Shown here: piece after piece, positions 1-9,249 of the stretch | Layout of the letters: the number at the start of each line of letters is the position of its first letter | Numbering within the stretch: position 1 is the stretch's first letter | Source of the DNA: Ciborinia camelliae | Lineage: Eukaryota > Ascomycota > Leotiomycetes > Helotiales > Sclerotiniaceae | NCBI GenBank assembly: GCA_025890175.1 | Contig: JANPYM010000005.1 | Coordinates: 1,564,440-1,628,439 of the forward strand | Length of the DNA stretch: 64,000 nt | Direction of reading: 5' to 3' | Program-made: the position numbers and the translations under genes | Notes under the pieces: generated by a model | The model's input: the letters and a program-made list of their open reading frames with translations, nothing else | Told to the model about the DNA's origin: nothing | The model's database searches: none

Positions 1-1474
1 GGATAAAAGGAAAATAGGAGAATTGTAAATAGGATACGTGCATAATCGTAGCAGCCATCCAAGACCATAAAACTTGCAAGGCGAGTATGCACTGATAAGG
101 AGAAAAGGAGAACAAAGTCAAGAAAGTTCTTGAATGCATGTATGTATGTATATCTATGCTGAGCAACGTGAAAAGCTGAGATTATGCATGTATTCGTCGG
201 TGTGTTTGAGTGTGACCTGAGATTATGTATGTCTGTACAATCTGGGACGACTTTAATTGTATGGCAAATTGGAAGACCTTTGGAGTAGCTGGAGGTTAAC
301 CGCCTTATGAGAGACCGGAAGCCAGGTTTAGAGATTCATGTCTGCTTTCTATTTATCTAGATACCCGAGAGCAACAGAGATGGCTTTCGTGTGCCATATA
401 TATCACACACATCACATATATCTGGATATTTTTACGGAATTCCCTTAATTGCTTCGGTAGTAATTACTGATATAATCTCCGCGTGTGAAGCCCGTCTCAT
501 TTATACCAGGAATGGCGCCACTTCAACGGATTTTTATCAGATTGTTTCGAGTCTCGGACGTGAACACTAGCTTTCTCGAGAATTCGTGATCTTTTGATGC
601 CAGCTGGAGAAGTTAATTTGAAACTTTCGAATCACGATACTCGCAAGGGCACCTACCTACCTACCTACCTATAGCTACATCTCATTCAATACGTGGGACA
701 ATCTCCGGCCGTGGAACCCCGGTTTCAACTGACAGCCCCGGCCTCTTCAAGAAATTTTGGGCCCATAAAATTCATGAGTAGGAATATCCAGATTGACTAG
801 ATAAATTTGTTTATTTCTCGCAGCATCAGCATAGATTGCAATTCGTGTACCAGACAGATCACACCAATATAATGACTTCTTTCGGATCAATCGACTAGCC
901 AAACTAAGTCTAAACTTCAATTAATAAATAACTATCACCAACATTTTCTTTGGTTTTATTTAAATTCCGTGTAAGGAGTAATGACAGTACCGCATCAGAG
1001 AATCAAATGCGAGGATCTTCGCGCAGGATGCCAAACGGAAGAAACATGTCAGAGCTACATTAGCAGTCATATCACAGCCAGTTAATAGTTCCACTACTCA
1101 AGATCTACCTAGTATTCAATTAATTACCTAGTGCCTGGCTCGTGAGGTCTCGGTGAATGACTTCCAATTGGATGCAGCAGCGATGTATCTTTCAAAGGAG
1201 TGATAATTTTTTTTGATCGCATGGTATAGGGGCATCTTGATTAACATTTTAAGAGGAGATTGAAATGGCTACGTCTTATGTCTTTCTTGTGTCTTCCGTC
1301 CTACGTCCTACATCCTAAAAAATCGACAGCATGGAGGAATAAATCGAATGAGAAAATACAGCTGCGATGTACAGATTCTTTCCGGACGGGATTCTTTGTT
1401 CTGTGCCAAAAATTATATATAGTAACATCTCCTATATATTGAGAAAAGAACCTCCATCGTCAACAAACATGTTC
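1..1474. other. Intergenic, no gene seen
   Basis: No convincing coding frame. The stretch is AT-rich with a run of CCTA tetramers at about 650-672. TATATA-like strings at 1410-1440 lie just upstream of the tRNA gene and could help position Pol III. Confidence 0.6.
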
Positions 1475-1546
1475 GGGCTTGTGGTTTAGTGGTATAATGT
1501 TCCTTTAGCATAGGAGAGGTCCGGCGTTCGATTCGCCGCTAGTCCA
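1475..1546 (+). tRNA. tRNA-Ala (anticodon AGC)
   Basis: Complete 72-nt cloverleaf without intron. The acceptor stem GGGCTTG/CTAGTCC contains the G3:U70 pair, the classic identity element of alanine tRNAs, and one T6:T67 mismatch. The anticodon loop TTAGCAT reads AGC. The T arm is CGGCG-TTCGATT-CGCCG with perfect pairing, and this doubles as the internal B box; TGGTTTAGTGG is the A box. A36 of the anticodon is followed by A37, and the discriminator base is A73. A T6 run (1551-1556) immediately downstream is the Pol III stop. The CCA end is not encoded, as is normal for eukaryotes. Confidence 0.96.
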
Positions 1547-1550
1547 TCAA

Positions 1551-1556
1551 TTTTTT
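1551..1556 (+). terminator. Pol III T-run terminator of tRNA-Ala
   Basis: Six T residues begin four bases after the tRNA 3' end, with a second, longer T run a few bases on. This is the usual RNA polymerase III termination signal. Confidence 0.8.
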
Positions 1557-2078
1557 GCTTTTTTTTCTCCGATAACTTTTCACTTGTCTTGTTACCGGTT
1601 GAGTTTTCTCAATATTTTTGGGTTTCTGCGGAGTACAATTAAGGTTAAGCGATGTGGGCTAAAGGTGGGTAAGATCTTGGCTTCTGGAAGTACTGTCAAG
1701 TCACGGGTATATTTGGTTTTGGTTTTTTGGGGGTTTAACCAGGGAGGTAAATTAAAAAAAAATAGAAAAAATCTAAAGAACACATGGGATGAGATTAGAA
1801 GGAAATGTATATGATAGGTAGGCTATTACGTGTCATGATTTTCATTGAAATCCATCAGATTTTGGGAAGAGCCTTCTACTATTACGGAATCTTCCGTCTT
1901 TCATACTGTCCTCCCGAGATCTAAAGGTTTTACATCAAGGGTCGTTCAGGACTCATCGAAGTTTCATCAACAGAACAACACAATATACTGATACCCAAAC
2001 TAATATTTAACTCAATCAAAACGCCGAATCCATCTACAACCCCATTGACCATCGAGCCCAACCTTCCCCAAAGAGCAA
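1557..2078. other. Intergenic spacer after tRNA
   Basis: A-rich and T-rich spacer that probably includes the 3' UTR of the minus-strand SDR gene. The short frames here do not resemble any protein. Confidence 0.5.
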
Positions 2079-3180
2079 TTATGTCCTTTCTAAAGCTCTA
2101 TCCCAAACGCCCATTGTGCTCTCCCAGACAGTTTTTTCTACGTTATCTTTCCTGTAACCTGGTAGCACGTTACCATCAGGTGCACTCTCATCATCCGCCC
2201 TAAGCCTGTAAACTCCATTTGACTTTCCACCCTGACTGACTACCGAACTTCTTGCAACCTCCACACCAGCCGGTAACCCCACCCCTGAACTAATCCCCTC
2301 TCTTGGCTCAGCAGGGGGATATCTCGCGCTTGTAGCCAAGAATAACCCCCTCTCTCCCGCTTCATCTACACTCGACGCGAAAGGATTGATGACAGGTAAC
2401 ACTACCCATCTAAATAAAGTTGCTGGAATGGTATAGATTCCTGTGGTGGAAGACATCAATCTACTCACCACTCCCGTATTCACAAATCCCGGATATTTAT
2501 GAATGAAAGATATTCGAGGGTGAGATTTCGCCAGTTCTTCGAAAGCGAGAGTTGTTTGAGTTGATCCATTTTTAGCAGCTTTGATCGGGCTGAAGTTTTC
2601 TTTAAGTTCGAGATCATTGAGGTCGATGGCCTTTTCTTGACCACCTGATAGGATCGAAATGACACGAGGATTGGGCGCGGCTTGCAGGAGGACAAGTAAA
2701 TTGTAGGCAAAGCGGAGACGGGAATAGTAACGGAGGGATTGAATAATGTCGATTCCTTCAGATGATTCTGGACAGTATCAATACATTGTGGGAAGAGAAG
2801 AAGGTTAATGATGAAGACAAACCAAGCCGACCCCCAAAGGACAAGTAGCCTGCACTCAGAAATACGAAATCAACCTTCTTTTCTTTGCTTTTGATCTCAT
2901 TGCACAATCTATCCACTTCTTTGATCAGAGAAATTTCGCCCTCAAGGAAGTGCACTGTTGCCGATGGGTTTAAAACTCCAAGTTCTTTGATTAGAGGACC
3001 GGCAGCTGATTTGGAGCGTCCAATAACATATGCCTTGGGAGCATTTCCGTTCTTGACGAATGCTTTCAAAGTACCCATCCCGATACCAGATGTTGCACCT
3101 GCAAAAACGGCAACCATGCCGGGTGTGCCATTAGCTTTGAATGCTGCATTTGAAGCCCGAACGGTTTTGATGGCGACCAT
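2079..3180 (-). CDS. Short-chain dehydrogenase/reductase (SDR) family protein
   Basis: Two exons, complement(2079..2767, 2823..3180), encode 348 aa; the 55-nt intron (2768-2822) has donor GTTTGT and acceptor CAG. The N-terminal Rossmann fold shows AGATSGIG at about residues 27-34, the SDR cofactor motif with A in place of the usual first T, and an LSAG turn near residue 107 that replaces NNAG. The usual catalytic YxxxK is not obvious: the best match is YYSRLRF, with arginine where lysine is expected. It may therefore be a divergent or specialised reductase. The substrate cannot be told from sequence. The start is the first ATG in a frame that opens directly on the cofactor motif. It is divergent from ISA2 across a repeat-rich 1.5-kb spacer. 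Confidence 0.85.
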
Positions 3181-4661
3181 AGTGCTACTTGCTTAGATGG
3201 ATTTGGATTTTTACGATATTTTATGAAACTTGACCAGGTGTATGTAGGTAGAAGTTATCGTCTTGAGTAGAAAAAAAAAGAAATGGGAGTTTAGGAAGAA
3301 TAAGATTCGCGACGTGAAGAACAAATTACATTCCAGAGAAGGATCTTTGTTAAGCTGGTACTAGCTTCACAGAGACAATCAGTACATAGGCATCCTAGAT
3401 AGCATAATGAAAACTTCGTCCTTCTTACACACTTTCACTGTACCAATCTTGATATAATCGTAGGTTCTAGCCGGTCTACTATTGCTTGCTTTGAGCTAGC
3501 TTACGCTATAGTAGTAGGTTTGCGGGTTTATAACTCTTATTTTTCGCTGCGCCCGAAATCATTATATATAGTTTGTACGGTTTATAGATTCATATAGTTC
3601 GTAGATTCGTATGGTTCGTATGGTTCGTATAATTCATAGATTCGTATATTTCGTATATTTCGTACAGTTCGTAGGTTCGTATATTTCGTACAGATCGGTA
3701 AGTTCGTATAACTACCTAGTCTGTAGGTTCCGTAGATAGATTCGCTTAGACTACTACTTTCATTTCACCTTTAATTCATTACCTTATTTGTTATAATATG
3801 AACCTAGATATATACCTAACGTAGAGTATAATACGTCATTTTCGCGATACTCGTTAATTAAAAACCCTAAAGGGGAACCTTATTATATAGTATATAATAT
3901 AGTCCTTTGATGCTACGGGGATGAAAAGGTATACTGAAATCTAATGTTACTCTAGAAAAGAGAATCGTAAGGGCGAGGAGCCTTTAGCCTTTTATACTAC
4001 AAGCCCGATCCGGCTAAAGTGAGGCTATTCTAGGAGTTGACGGCCTATTAAAGAGACAGAGGAAAGAGGGGAGAGAAGAGAGAAGAACTGGAGAACAACA
4101 TCACTTATTATAAGTCCATGGAACTTGATGTAACGAAGTAACGTAAGCGGTAGCTAGTGTTCATGAAAAGGAGGTTACTTACCTAATACAGAACTTCCAT
4201 AAACATGTATGAAACACTTTATGAAAGGATCAAATATTCATCCTATGCTGTACTGTACCGGTATGAAACTATCTTGAGTTCCAATTGGTCTTCTGCTTGT
4301 ACCTACCTTACCTAACCCACCTAAGCTTAGCTCTTGGTCTTGGTCCGAATAATTTCTTATATATAGGGACGTAACTATCCCAACCTATATCTGGAGATTG
4401 AACAATACAAATGGATATGATTATCTGTTCATGGGTGATCCGAAGGTACCTGCCCAGTACCAGTATCTATACGGGTAAAACTACGGTAACTATGATAACT
4501 AGGGTAAGCTGAATAATAAATATTGCCACTCTTCACCGCCATCACTGAGCAATGTTTCTACCTACCTAACTTTAGGTGATTGTAATCTATCTCACTGAGG
4601 CTCACTCTTCCATCTTCCATCTCGCTTCAATCCAAAATTGTGCTTCGGACCTTTAATAATA
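3181..4661. other. Divergent intergenic region, repeat-rich
   Basis: Spacer between the SDR gene and ISA2. It holds the degenerate GTTCGTA tandem array, an AT-rich block (about 3780-3920) and a purine-rich block (about 4050-4110). No coding frame is recognisable; promoters of both flanking genes must lie at its ends. Confidence 0.5.
3590..3715 (+). repeat. Degenerate tandem GTTCGTA-type repeat
   Basis: About a dozen copies of short units of the form (A/G)TTCGTA(T/G) follow each other, with variants such as GATTCGTAT, GGTTCGTAT and ATTTCGTAT. The array is low complexity with no coding potential. Confidence 0.75.
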
Positions 4662-5522
4662 ATGGCGACCCGGTCTCTTACACGAAGATGCGCTAGGCTT
4701 ACATCTGCCACTCCCGCTTCAGTCGTTCAAGGATTTATACAGACCGCCACAACAGCTCGATCATTTCACCAAAACACCCCGCGTCCACTCCTCGACTTTC
4801 TTGCTCCACGTTTGGGTGCTCCCACACAATCGGCGTATGCTTTCAAGCGGGATGGGCTATTAAGAGCTGCTGCTAGACATTTCTCGAGTACTAGGGCACG
4901 GAAAGCTACTGTCACTACATTCAATCCACAAAAAAATGATGATGGCACGGAGCAGAAGATCGAAATCACCCAGCGTGCTGCAGATGTATGTATCATTTTT
5001 ACCTTTCTTCTTCATGCATTATTCGACTGCAAATCGAATCACATACTAACAATTTATGCACAGCGTCTACAACAACTCCGCAAGAAAGAGAACAATCCCA
5101 ATCTCGCTCTCCGGGTCGAAGTTCAATCGGGGGGTTGCCACGGCTTCCAGTATGTGATGTCTTTATGCGATCTCCCAGCCAATATCTCCCGAGATCTTTT
5201 CTCAAAAAGCTCTGTCCAAAAGGAATCAACTCCCTCCCTCAATACCTCCTCCGAAGACCCAAACGCCATGTCTACCTCGTCTCCCTCCTCGAAGCCAAAT
5301 ACCCCCGCCGCAATGGACCTCCGCGAAGATGATACCGTATTCAGTTACATCAGTGATCAATCCCACGCCAACGTCGTTATGGATGTTTTCAGCCTCGATG
5401 CTTTGAAAGGCAGCAGAATAGATTACGAAGTTAAACTGATCGGTGCCGAGTTTAAGATTGTTGACAATCCGGCTGCAACTAGCAGTTGTGGTTGTGGAAC
5501 GAGTTTTGACATCAAGTTTTAA
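4662..5522 (+). CDS. ISA2: Iron-sulfur assembly protein ISA2 (A-type, mitochondrial)
   Basis: Exons 4662..4985 and 5064..5522 encode 260 aa. The protein is an A-type Fe-S carrier that, with ISA1 and IBA57, matures mitochondrial [4Fe-4S] enzymes. The first 80 residues are Arg/Ser/Thr-rich with few acids, a typical mitochondrial presequence ending in FSSTRARK. The A-type domain follows, with the three metal-binding cysteines C133 (GGCHGFQY) and C250/C252 (SSCGCGTSF). A low-complexity Ser/Pro/Thr insert of about 45 residues (roughly 156-195) sits between strands of the domain. The 78-nt intron (GTATGT, branch ACTAAC, CAG) is a multiple of three with no stop, so retention would only insert 26 residues. 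The chosen start follows an upstream stop, and the next-upstream codon in frame is not ATG. Confidence 0.93.
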   Translation: MATRSLTRRCARLTSATPASVVQGFIQTATTARSFHQNTPRPLLDFLAPRLGAPTQSAYAFKRDGLLRAAARHFSSTRARKATVTTFNPQKNDDGTEQKIEITQRAADVCIIFTFLLHALFDCKSNHILTIYAQRLQQLRKKENNPNLALRVEVQSGGCHGFQYVMSLCDLPANISRDLFSKSSVQKESTPSLNTSSEDPNAMSTSSPSSKPNTPAAMDLREDDTVFSYISDQSHANVVMDVFSLDALKGSRIDYEVKLIGAEFKIVDNPAATSSCGCGTSFDIKF

Positions 5523-6118
5523 GGTTGAATGGGGATGGCGAGTGTATTATAAATTACAGGATATGAAGGGGGCACTTTCAATATGATTTACAAAGTTTTG
5601 GGATATGATATACCATTTGGTTTTGGGTTTAGCAGAAAGGGCGGGGTCTCATGCGATGATATGTTGTAAAGCAGCAGATTAGAGTCCCCAAGGACATAAA
5701 CTTTATGAAGAATTTCCTCAATATATGTATAAGATGTAGTTATTGCTTTGCATGTGCTGTCAATACATCTGCTTCTAACCTCTTCACTTAGCCAGGGAAC
5801 TTTGGTCTGCTCAGCATCGGAGATGCCAGGAAGAGGTCATATCTAGGTAAGGTTCGAATCAAGCCTAGGAACAATCCTACTCCGCGGAACATTTTTTTTT
5901 TCAACGATAAGGCGCGTGGAGACGGTGACGGGGTACACAAGGAATTAAAGACACGCAGAGGGGAAGATAAGAAGTGATGAGTTGTCTCGCAATAAAATAA
6001 AAAATGGTATCAATTGTTTCATAGAAGCTTATCATTCTTTTTGGGTTCTTATACGCCATACATGCCAGTAAACGCTAAGCCCAAGATAATACTCCCATTC
6101 CCGTTCCCGTCCCCAGCT
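5523..6118. other. Convergent 3' spacer between ISA2 and RPL7
   Basis: Contains only the presumed 3' UTRs of two convergent genes. A T-arm-like string at about 5848-5865 was examined and does not fold as a tRNA. Confidence 0.5.
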
Positions 6119-7578
6119 TTAGTTCATTTGTCTAACCAAAGCGTTGATCTTCTCCTCACGGTTACCGAGGTCACCACCAAGAACGTAGTGGTTGAACTTT
6201 CTTGGGCGGAAACCACCAGTTGGGTTGCTGAGCTTGAATGGCCAGAGGAAGTTGGCGGCTTGCTTGAAGTTGGGGCCGACGGTGAAGATCTCGTGAATCA
6301 AATCTTCCATACAGACGATACCGTATTTGCCGAGGTTGGCCTCAATGATGGAGTTGTCGGTGAGAGCAATACGTTGCTTGTCGACCTTTCCGTAACCACG
6401 CTTGTAGACAAGCTCACGGACGGTCTTGAGGTTAGGGTAACCATAGGCGATCCATGGCTCAACAACCTTGAGCATCTCGAGGGTAGCCTTGGTCATGCGG
6501 ACAAAGACACCGTTGTTGATTTGAAGAAGACGGAGGAGTTGGAGAATCTTGCGGGGCTTTGGTGCAATCTTGTTGATACCCTTGATACGGATAACGAAGA
6601 CCAACTTGGGCTCAGCTGGGATGTAGAAAGAACCAGATTGCTTGGCAACACGAGCAAGGCGGATCTTCTCACGCTCCTCATCGCGGTACTCCTTGACGTA
6701 CTTCTCGGCGCGCTTGAAGATGACACCACGCTTCTCCTTGTTGGCCTATTTGAGAAGGACGATTAGCCTGAGATCAAATATAGTTATAAATACTAATGGC
6801 ATGTGCTCAACTTTTGTCAGACCCGAAAGATGGTTAATTTGGACAACATCGACCTAAAGTCTAGTCGCAAACGTGGTTGTTTATGCATCATATAAAGTAA
6901 CACATGCCGTGTAGTGTTGATGGTATGGGGCTCAGAACGTACCTTCTTGACCTTCTCGGTCTCAGCAGCTCGTGCCTCTCTCTCCTTGGCTTGGCTCTTG
7001 CGCTTCTTCAAGAGAGTCTCGGGGATGAGAACCTGCTGGGCGGTTGGGGTGGTTCTATATCAAATATTAGTCTTGTATCCCGCATACGTATGTATGGAGA
7101 AGAGCGCCGAGAGGGAATTGCAGCTATAGCGCAGCATTCTCGCAAAAGGCTGACTCGACTGTAATAATTTTGATCGGTGAAAACTGAATCAATATCAGCG
7201 ACCCCTCTTCCCACGAAGGTAGAGTCGCAGAACTCAATTGAGAATTATTCTCATCCGACAAGACCTCGGCAAAAGCCTGAGAGATATGCGCAGCATTATT
7301 GAATGTTTTCATAGTTCTTAAGAAGCACTACTGCATTTCCATTCTTGTGCGGCAATTGTTTTAAAGGAGAAAATTTTCATCTTCAACCTCAAGACCCCAT
7401 ACTACATCTCTCGAAGTGCAAGTCAACAGACCTGAATCAACGAGGGAGAAGCTTAGGACAGTTCGAGCTGGAAACCATTTCAGGTTCCAGCTTTCGAGAG
7501 GAACGCGACCATATCTGAATCCAACACAATCGATCGACTCTTCGAAGGAGTTTAGGAAGATTCTTACGTGGCAGACAT
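6119..7578 (-). CDS. RPL7: 60S ribosomal protein L7 (uL30)
   Basis: Three exons, complement(6119..6745, 6943..7054, 7568..7578), encode 249 aa, the normal length for fungal L7. Exon 1 is only 11 nt (ATGTCTGCCAC) followed by GTAAGA; the 513-nt intron 1 joins it to the conserved [12 protein letters not shown] segment. Intron 2 (197 nt) carries a C/D snoRNA. The body shows the uL30 signature from FVIRIKGI onward and the conserved C-terminus ending in VRQMN. L7 is a cytosolic large-subunit protein contacting 25S rRNA domain II. A tiny first exon and a long first intron are characteristic of fungal ribosomal protein genes. The start is inferred from splice phase: the 11-nt exon gives an exact in-frame join, and no ATG lies within exon 2 before the conserved region. 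Confidence 0.95.
6809..6899 (-). ncRNA. Intronic C/D box snoRNA (snR39/snR39b-like), rRNA 2'-O-methylation guide
   Basis: Lies wholly inside RPL7 intron 2 on the sense strand. Box C is ATGATGC (6885-6891, one change from RTGATGA) and box D is CTGA (6817-6820). ACTTT upstream of box C pairs with AAAGT downstream of box D, forming a 5-bp terminal stem. The 14 nt directly before box D (6821-6834) are perfectly complementary to the conserved large-subunit rRNA string ACCCGAAAGATGGT. By the box D plus five rule the methylated base is the G of CCCG, the site I recall as G805 in yeast 25S (snR39b target). In S. cerevisiae, snR39 and snR59, hosted in RPL7A and RPL7B introns, guide A807, two bases away. 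Host gene and target thus agree. Confidence 0.88.
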
Positions 7579-7938
7579 CGTGGCGGTTGTCGATTTCGAA
7601 GTTGTCGTGTCGAAGGAAGTCGTGGGGGAGTAAGAAAATTTATCTTGAAAAGATGGATGTGTGGAAATTTTTACTCGCTTAATATGGAGCTAGTGAGACT
7701 AGCCTTGGACCCATGTTGATATCGTTGATATCTATATCACGTGCTTCCAACCTCGTACGCTTCAAATCGATTAATGATAAACGAAACCCATCCACTCAAC
7801 TTATTTTACATGCCTTATTCGGATCTGGTTGGAGGACATTCAGCTTTATTATTAGAGCATTATTCTACATTCCTTGTCTGGTTCAAATCTCAGCAGGCAA
7901 ATTTTGCTACTCACTATCACGAGAACCAAATTCCGAAA
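7579..7938. promoter_or_regulatory. Divergent promoter region RPL7 / RCC1-repeat gene
   Basis: About 360 bp separate the two start codons on opposite strands, so both core promoters and 5' UTRs must share this stretch. No specific operator could be named by eye. Confidence 0.45.
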
Positions 7939-9027
7939 ATGTCAATAATTTATGCCATAGGCTCAAATGGTTCAGGACAACTCGGAATCGGCCATAAAGA
8001 AGATGTATCAGTTCCCAAACCAGTACTTTTCGATGGTAATGTTCCCGAAGGAGTCCAGCAAATCAGAGCTGGAGGTAACCATACCCTTATACTATCAACA
8101 ACAGGTAAATTATACTGTTCGGGCGATTCATCCCACGGAGCTTGTGGCCTCACTCCCGATTCACATCCGGCCGAATCAAAATTTCGGCAAGTGAAGCTTT
8201 CGGATAGTTTCTCGATTAATAAAGCACCTATAGTGTTTTGTGCAGCAACTTGGGAATCATCTATTATTGTCCAGCAAGATGAAGATGGTCATGCAACGAA
8301 GGTGTATTGCTTTGGAACAGGAAATAGAGGGGAATTAGGTCTTGGAGAGATTTTGTTTCGAACCTCCAAACCTCAATTGATTGAAAACTTTCCACCTGCT
8401 GGGTTGAAAGTTGTCGACCTTGCCACATCTGTTAGCCATGTTGTGGCAGTCTTAAGTAATGGGGATGTTTATGGTTGGGGAAGTGGCCGAAAAGGCCAAC
8501 TTGGTCAACCTGAGGGAATAGTGTATTCCCCTCGCAAGATAGAGGGCATTGACTTTAAAGCTGTTAGAGCCATTTGCGGAAGGGAGTTCACATATATTTT
8601 GGCAGATTCATCGAGTGGTCAACATAAGATTTTAGGGTCCGACAAGTGGAACGTTCGATCCTCAGCACCGGAGAAGATATCGGGATGGACCGATGTTGGT
8701 AGCACCTGGGGAAGTATTCTACTATTGCAGGATAACGAAGTTCTCAGGTCTTGGGGAAGAGATGATCATGGCCAACTGGCTCCTATCCAATTGCCGCCCG
8801 TTGGTCAAATTGCCATTGGCAGTGAGCATGGTCTGGCACTCACCATAGAGGGCGAAGTCTGTGCATGGGGATGGGGTGAGCACGGGAATTGCGGACCGAA
8901 AACCATAGATGGAGATGTAAAGGGAACCTGGAATGTAGTGGCATCTTCTAAATATTTGCCACCGGGAGCAAAAATTTCATATATCGGTGCTGGATGTGCC
9001 ACCAGCTGGATCTGCCTGAACTCGTGA
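7939..9027 (+). CDS. RCC1-repeat (ATS1-like) protein
   Basis: Single exon, 362 aa. The protein opens with YAIGSNGSGQLGIGH, the standard first RCC1 blade, and repeats such as VYGWGSGRKGQLGQ, YCFGTGNRGELGLG and RSWGRDDHGQL follow through the sequence, ending with a CAWGWGEHGNCG blade. This predicts a seven-bladed propeller. Small fungal proteins of this form include yeast Ats1, linked to microtubule and tRNA wobble-modification functions; nuclear Ran exchange by true RCC1 needs a longer protein. The frame is open further upstream, and ATGs at about 7771 and 7813 exist; I chose 7939 because the first propeller strand starts immediately after it, as in Ats1. Function beyond the fold is uncertain. 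Confidence 0.88.
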   Translation: MSIIYAIGSNGSGQLGIGHKEDVSVPKPVLFDGNVPEGVQQIRAGGNHTLILSTTGKLYCSGDSSHGACGLTPDSHPAESKFRQVKLSDSFSINKAPIVFCAATWESSIIVQQDEDGHATKVYCFGTGNRGELGLGEILFRTSKPQLIENFPPAGLKVVDLATSVSHVVAVLSNGDVYGWGSGRKGQLGQPEGIVYSPRKIEGIDFKAVRAICGREFTYILADSSSGQHKILGSDKWNVRSSAPEKISGWTDVGSTWGSILLLQDNEVLRSWGRDDHGQLAPIQLPPVGQIAIGSEHGLALTIEGEVCAWGWGEHGNCGPKTIDGDVKGTWNVVASSKYLPPGAKISYIGAGCATSWICLNS

Positions 9028-9249
9028 TAGCCGAAATAAGATGGGCAAATCATCATTCTCAACTACTAGTTCTTCTAAAGCTATTTTTATCTCGGCGCCG
9101 AAATTCTGATGTGCCTCAACAAACCCACTGGCAGCGAGCATGAGGATACCCGGCATATTTCTTCGAATCATACCCAGACTCGGTTCGCCTACGGCCAGAG
9201 CCATTCGTACCCCATGCGGTGTCGTATCCATGAAAAACAACACAAGATA

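Noticed and set aside
5815..5900. tRNA-like B-box string GGTTCGAATC in the ISA2/RPL7 spacer
   Set aside because: The bases flanking the TTCGAAT loop do not pair, no anticodon arm can be folded, and no T-run terminator follows at the right distance.
7124..7312. Minus-strand 62-aa frame inside RPL7 intron 1 as an alternative N-terminus
   Set aside because: It does not resemble L7, and the 11-nt exon at 7568-7578 gives an exact in-frame join and a normal L7 N-terminus.
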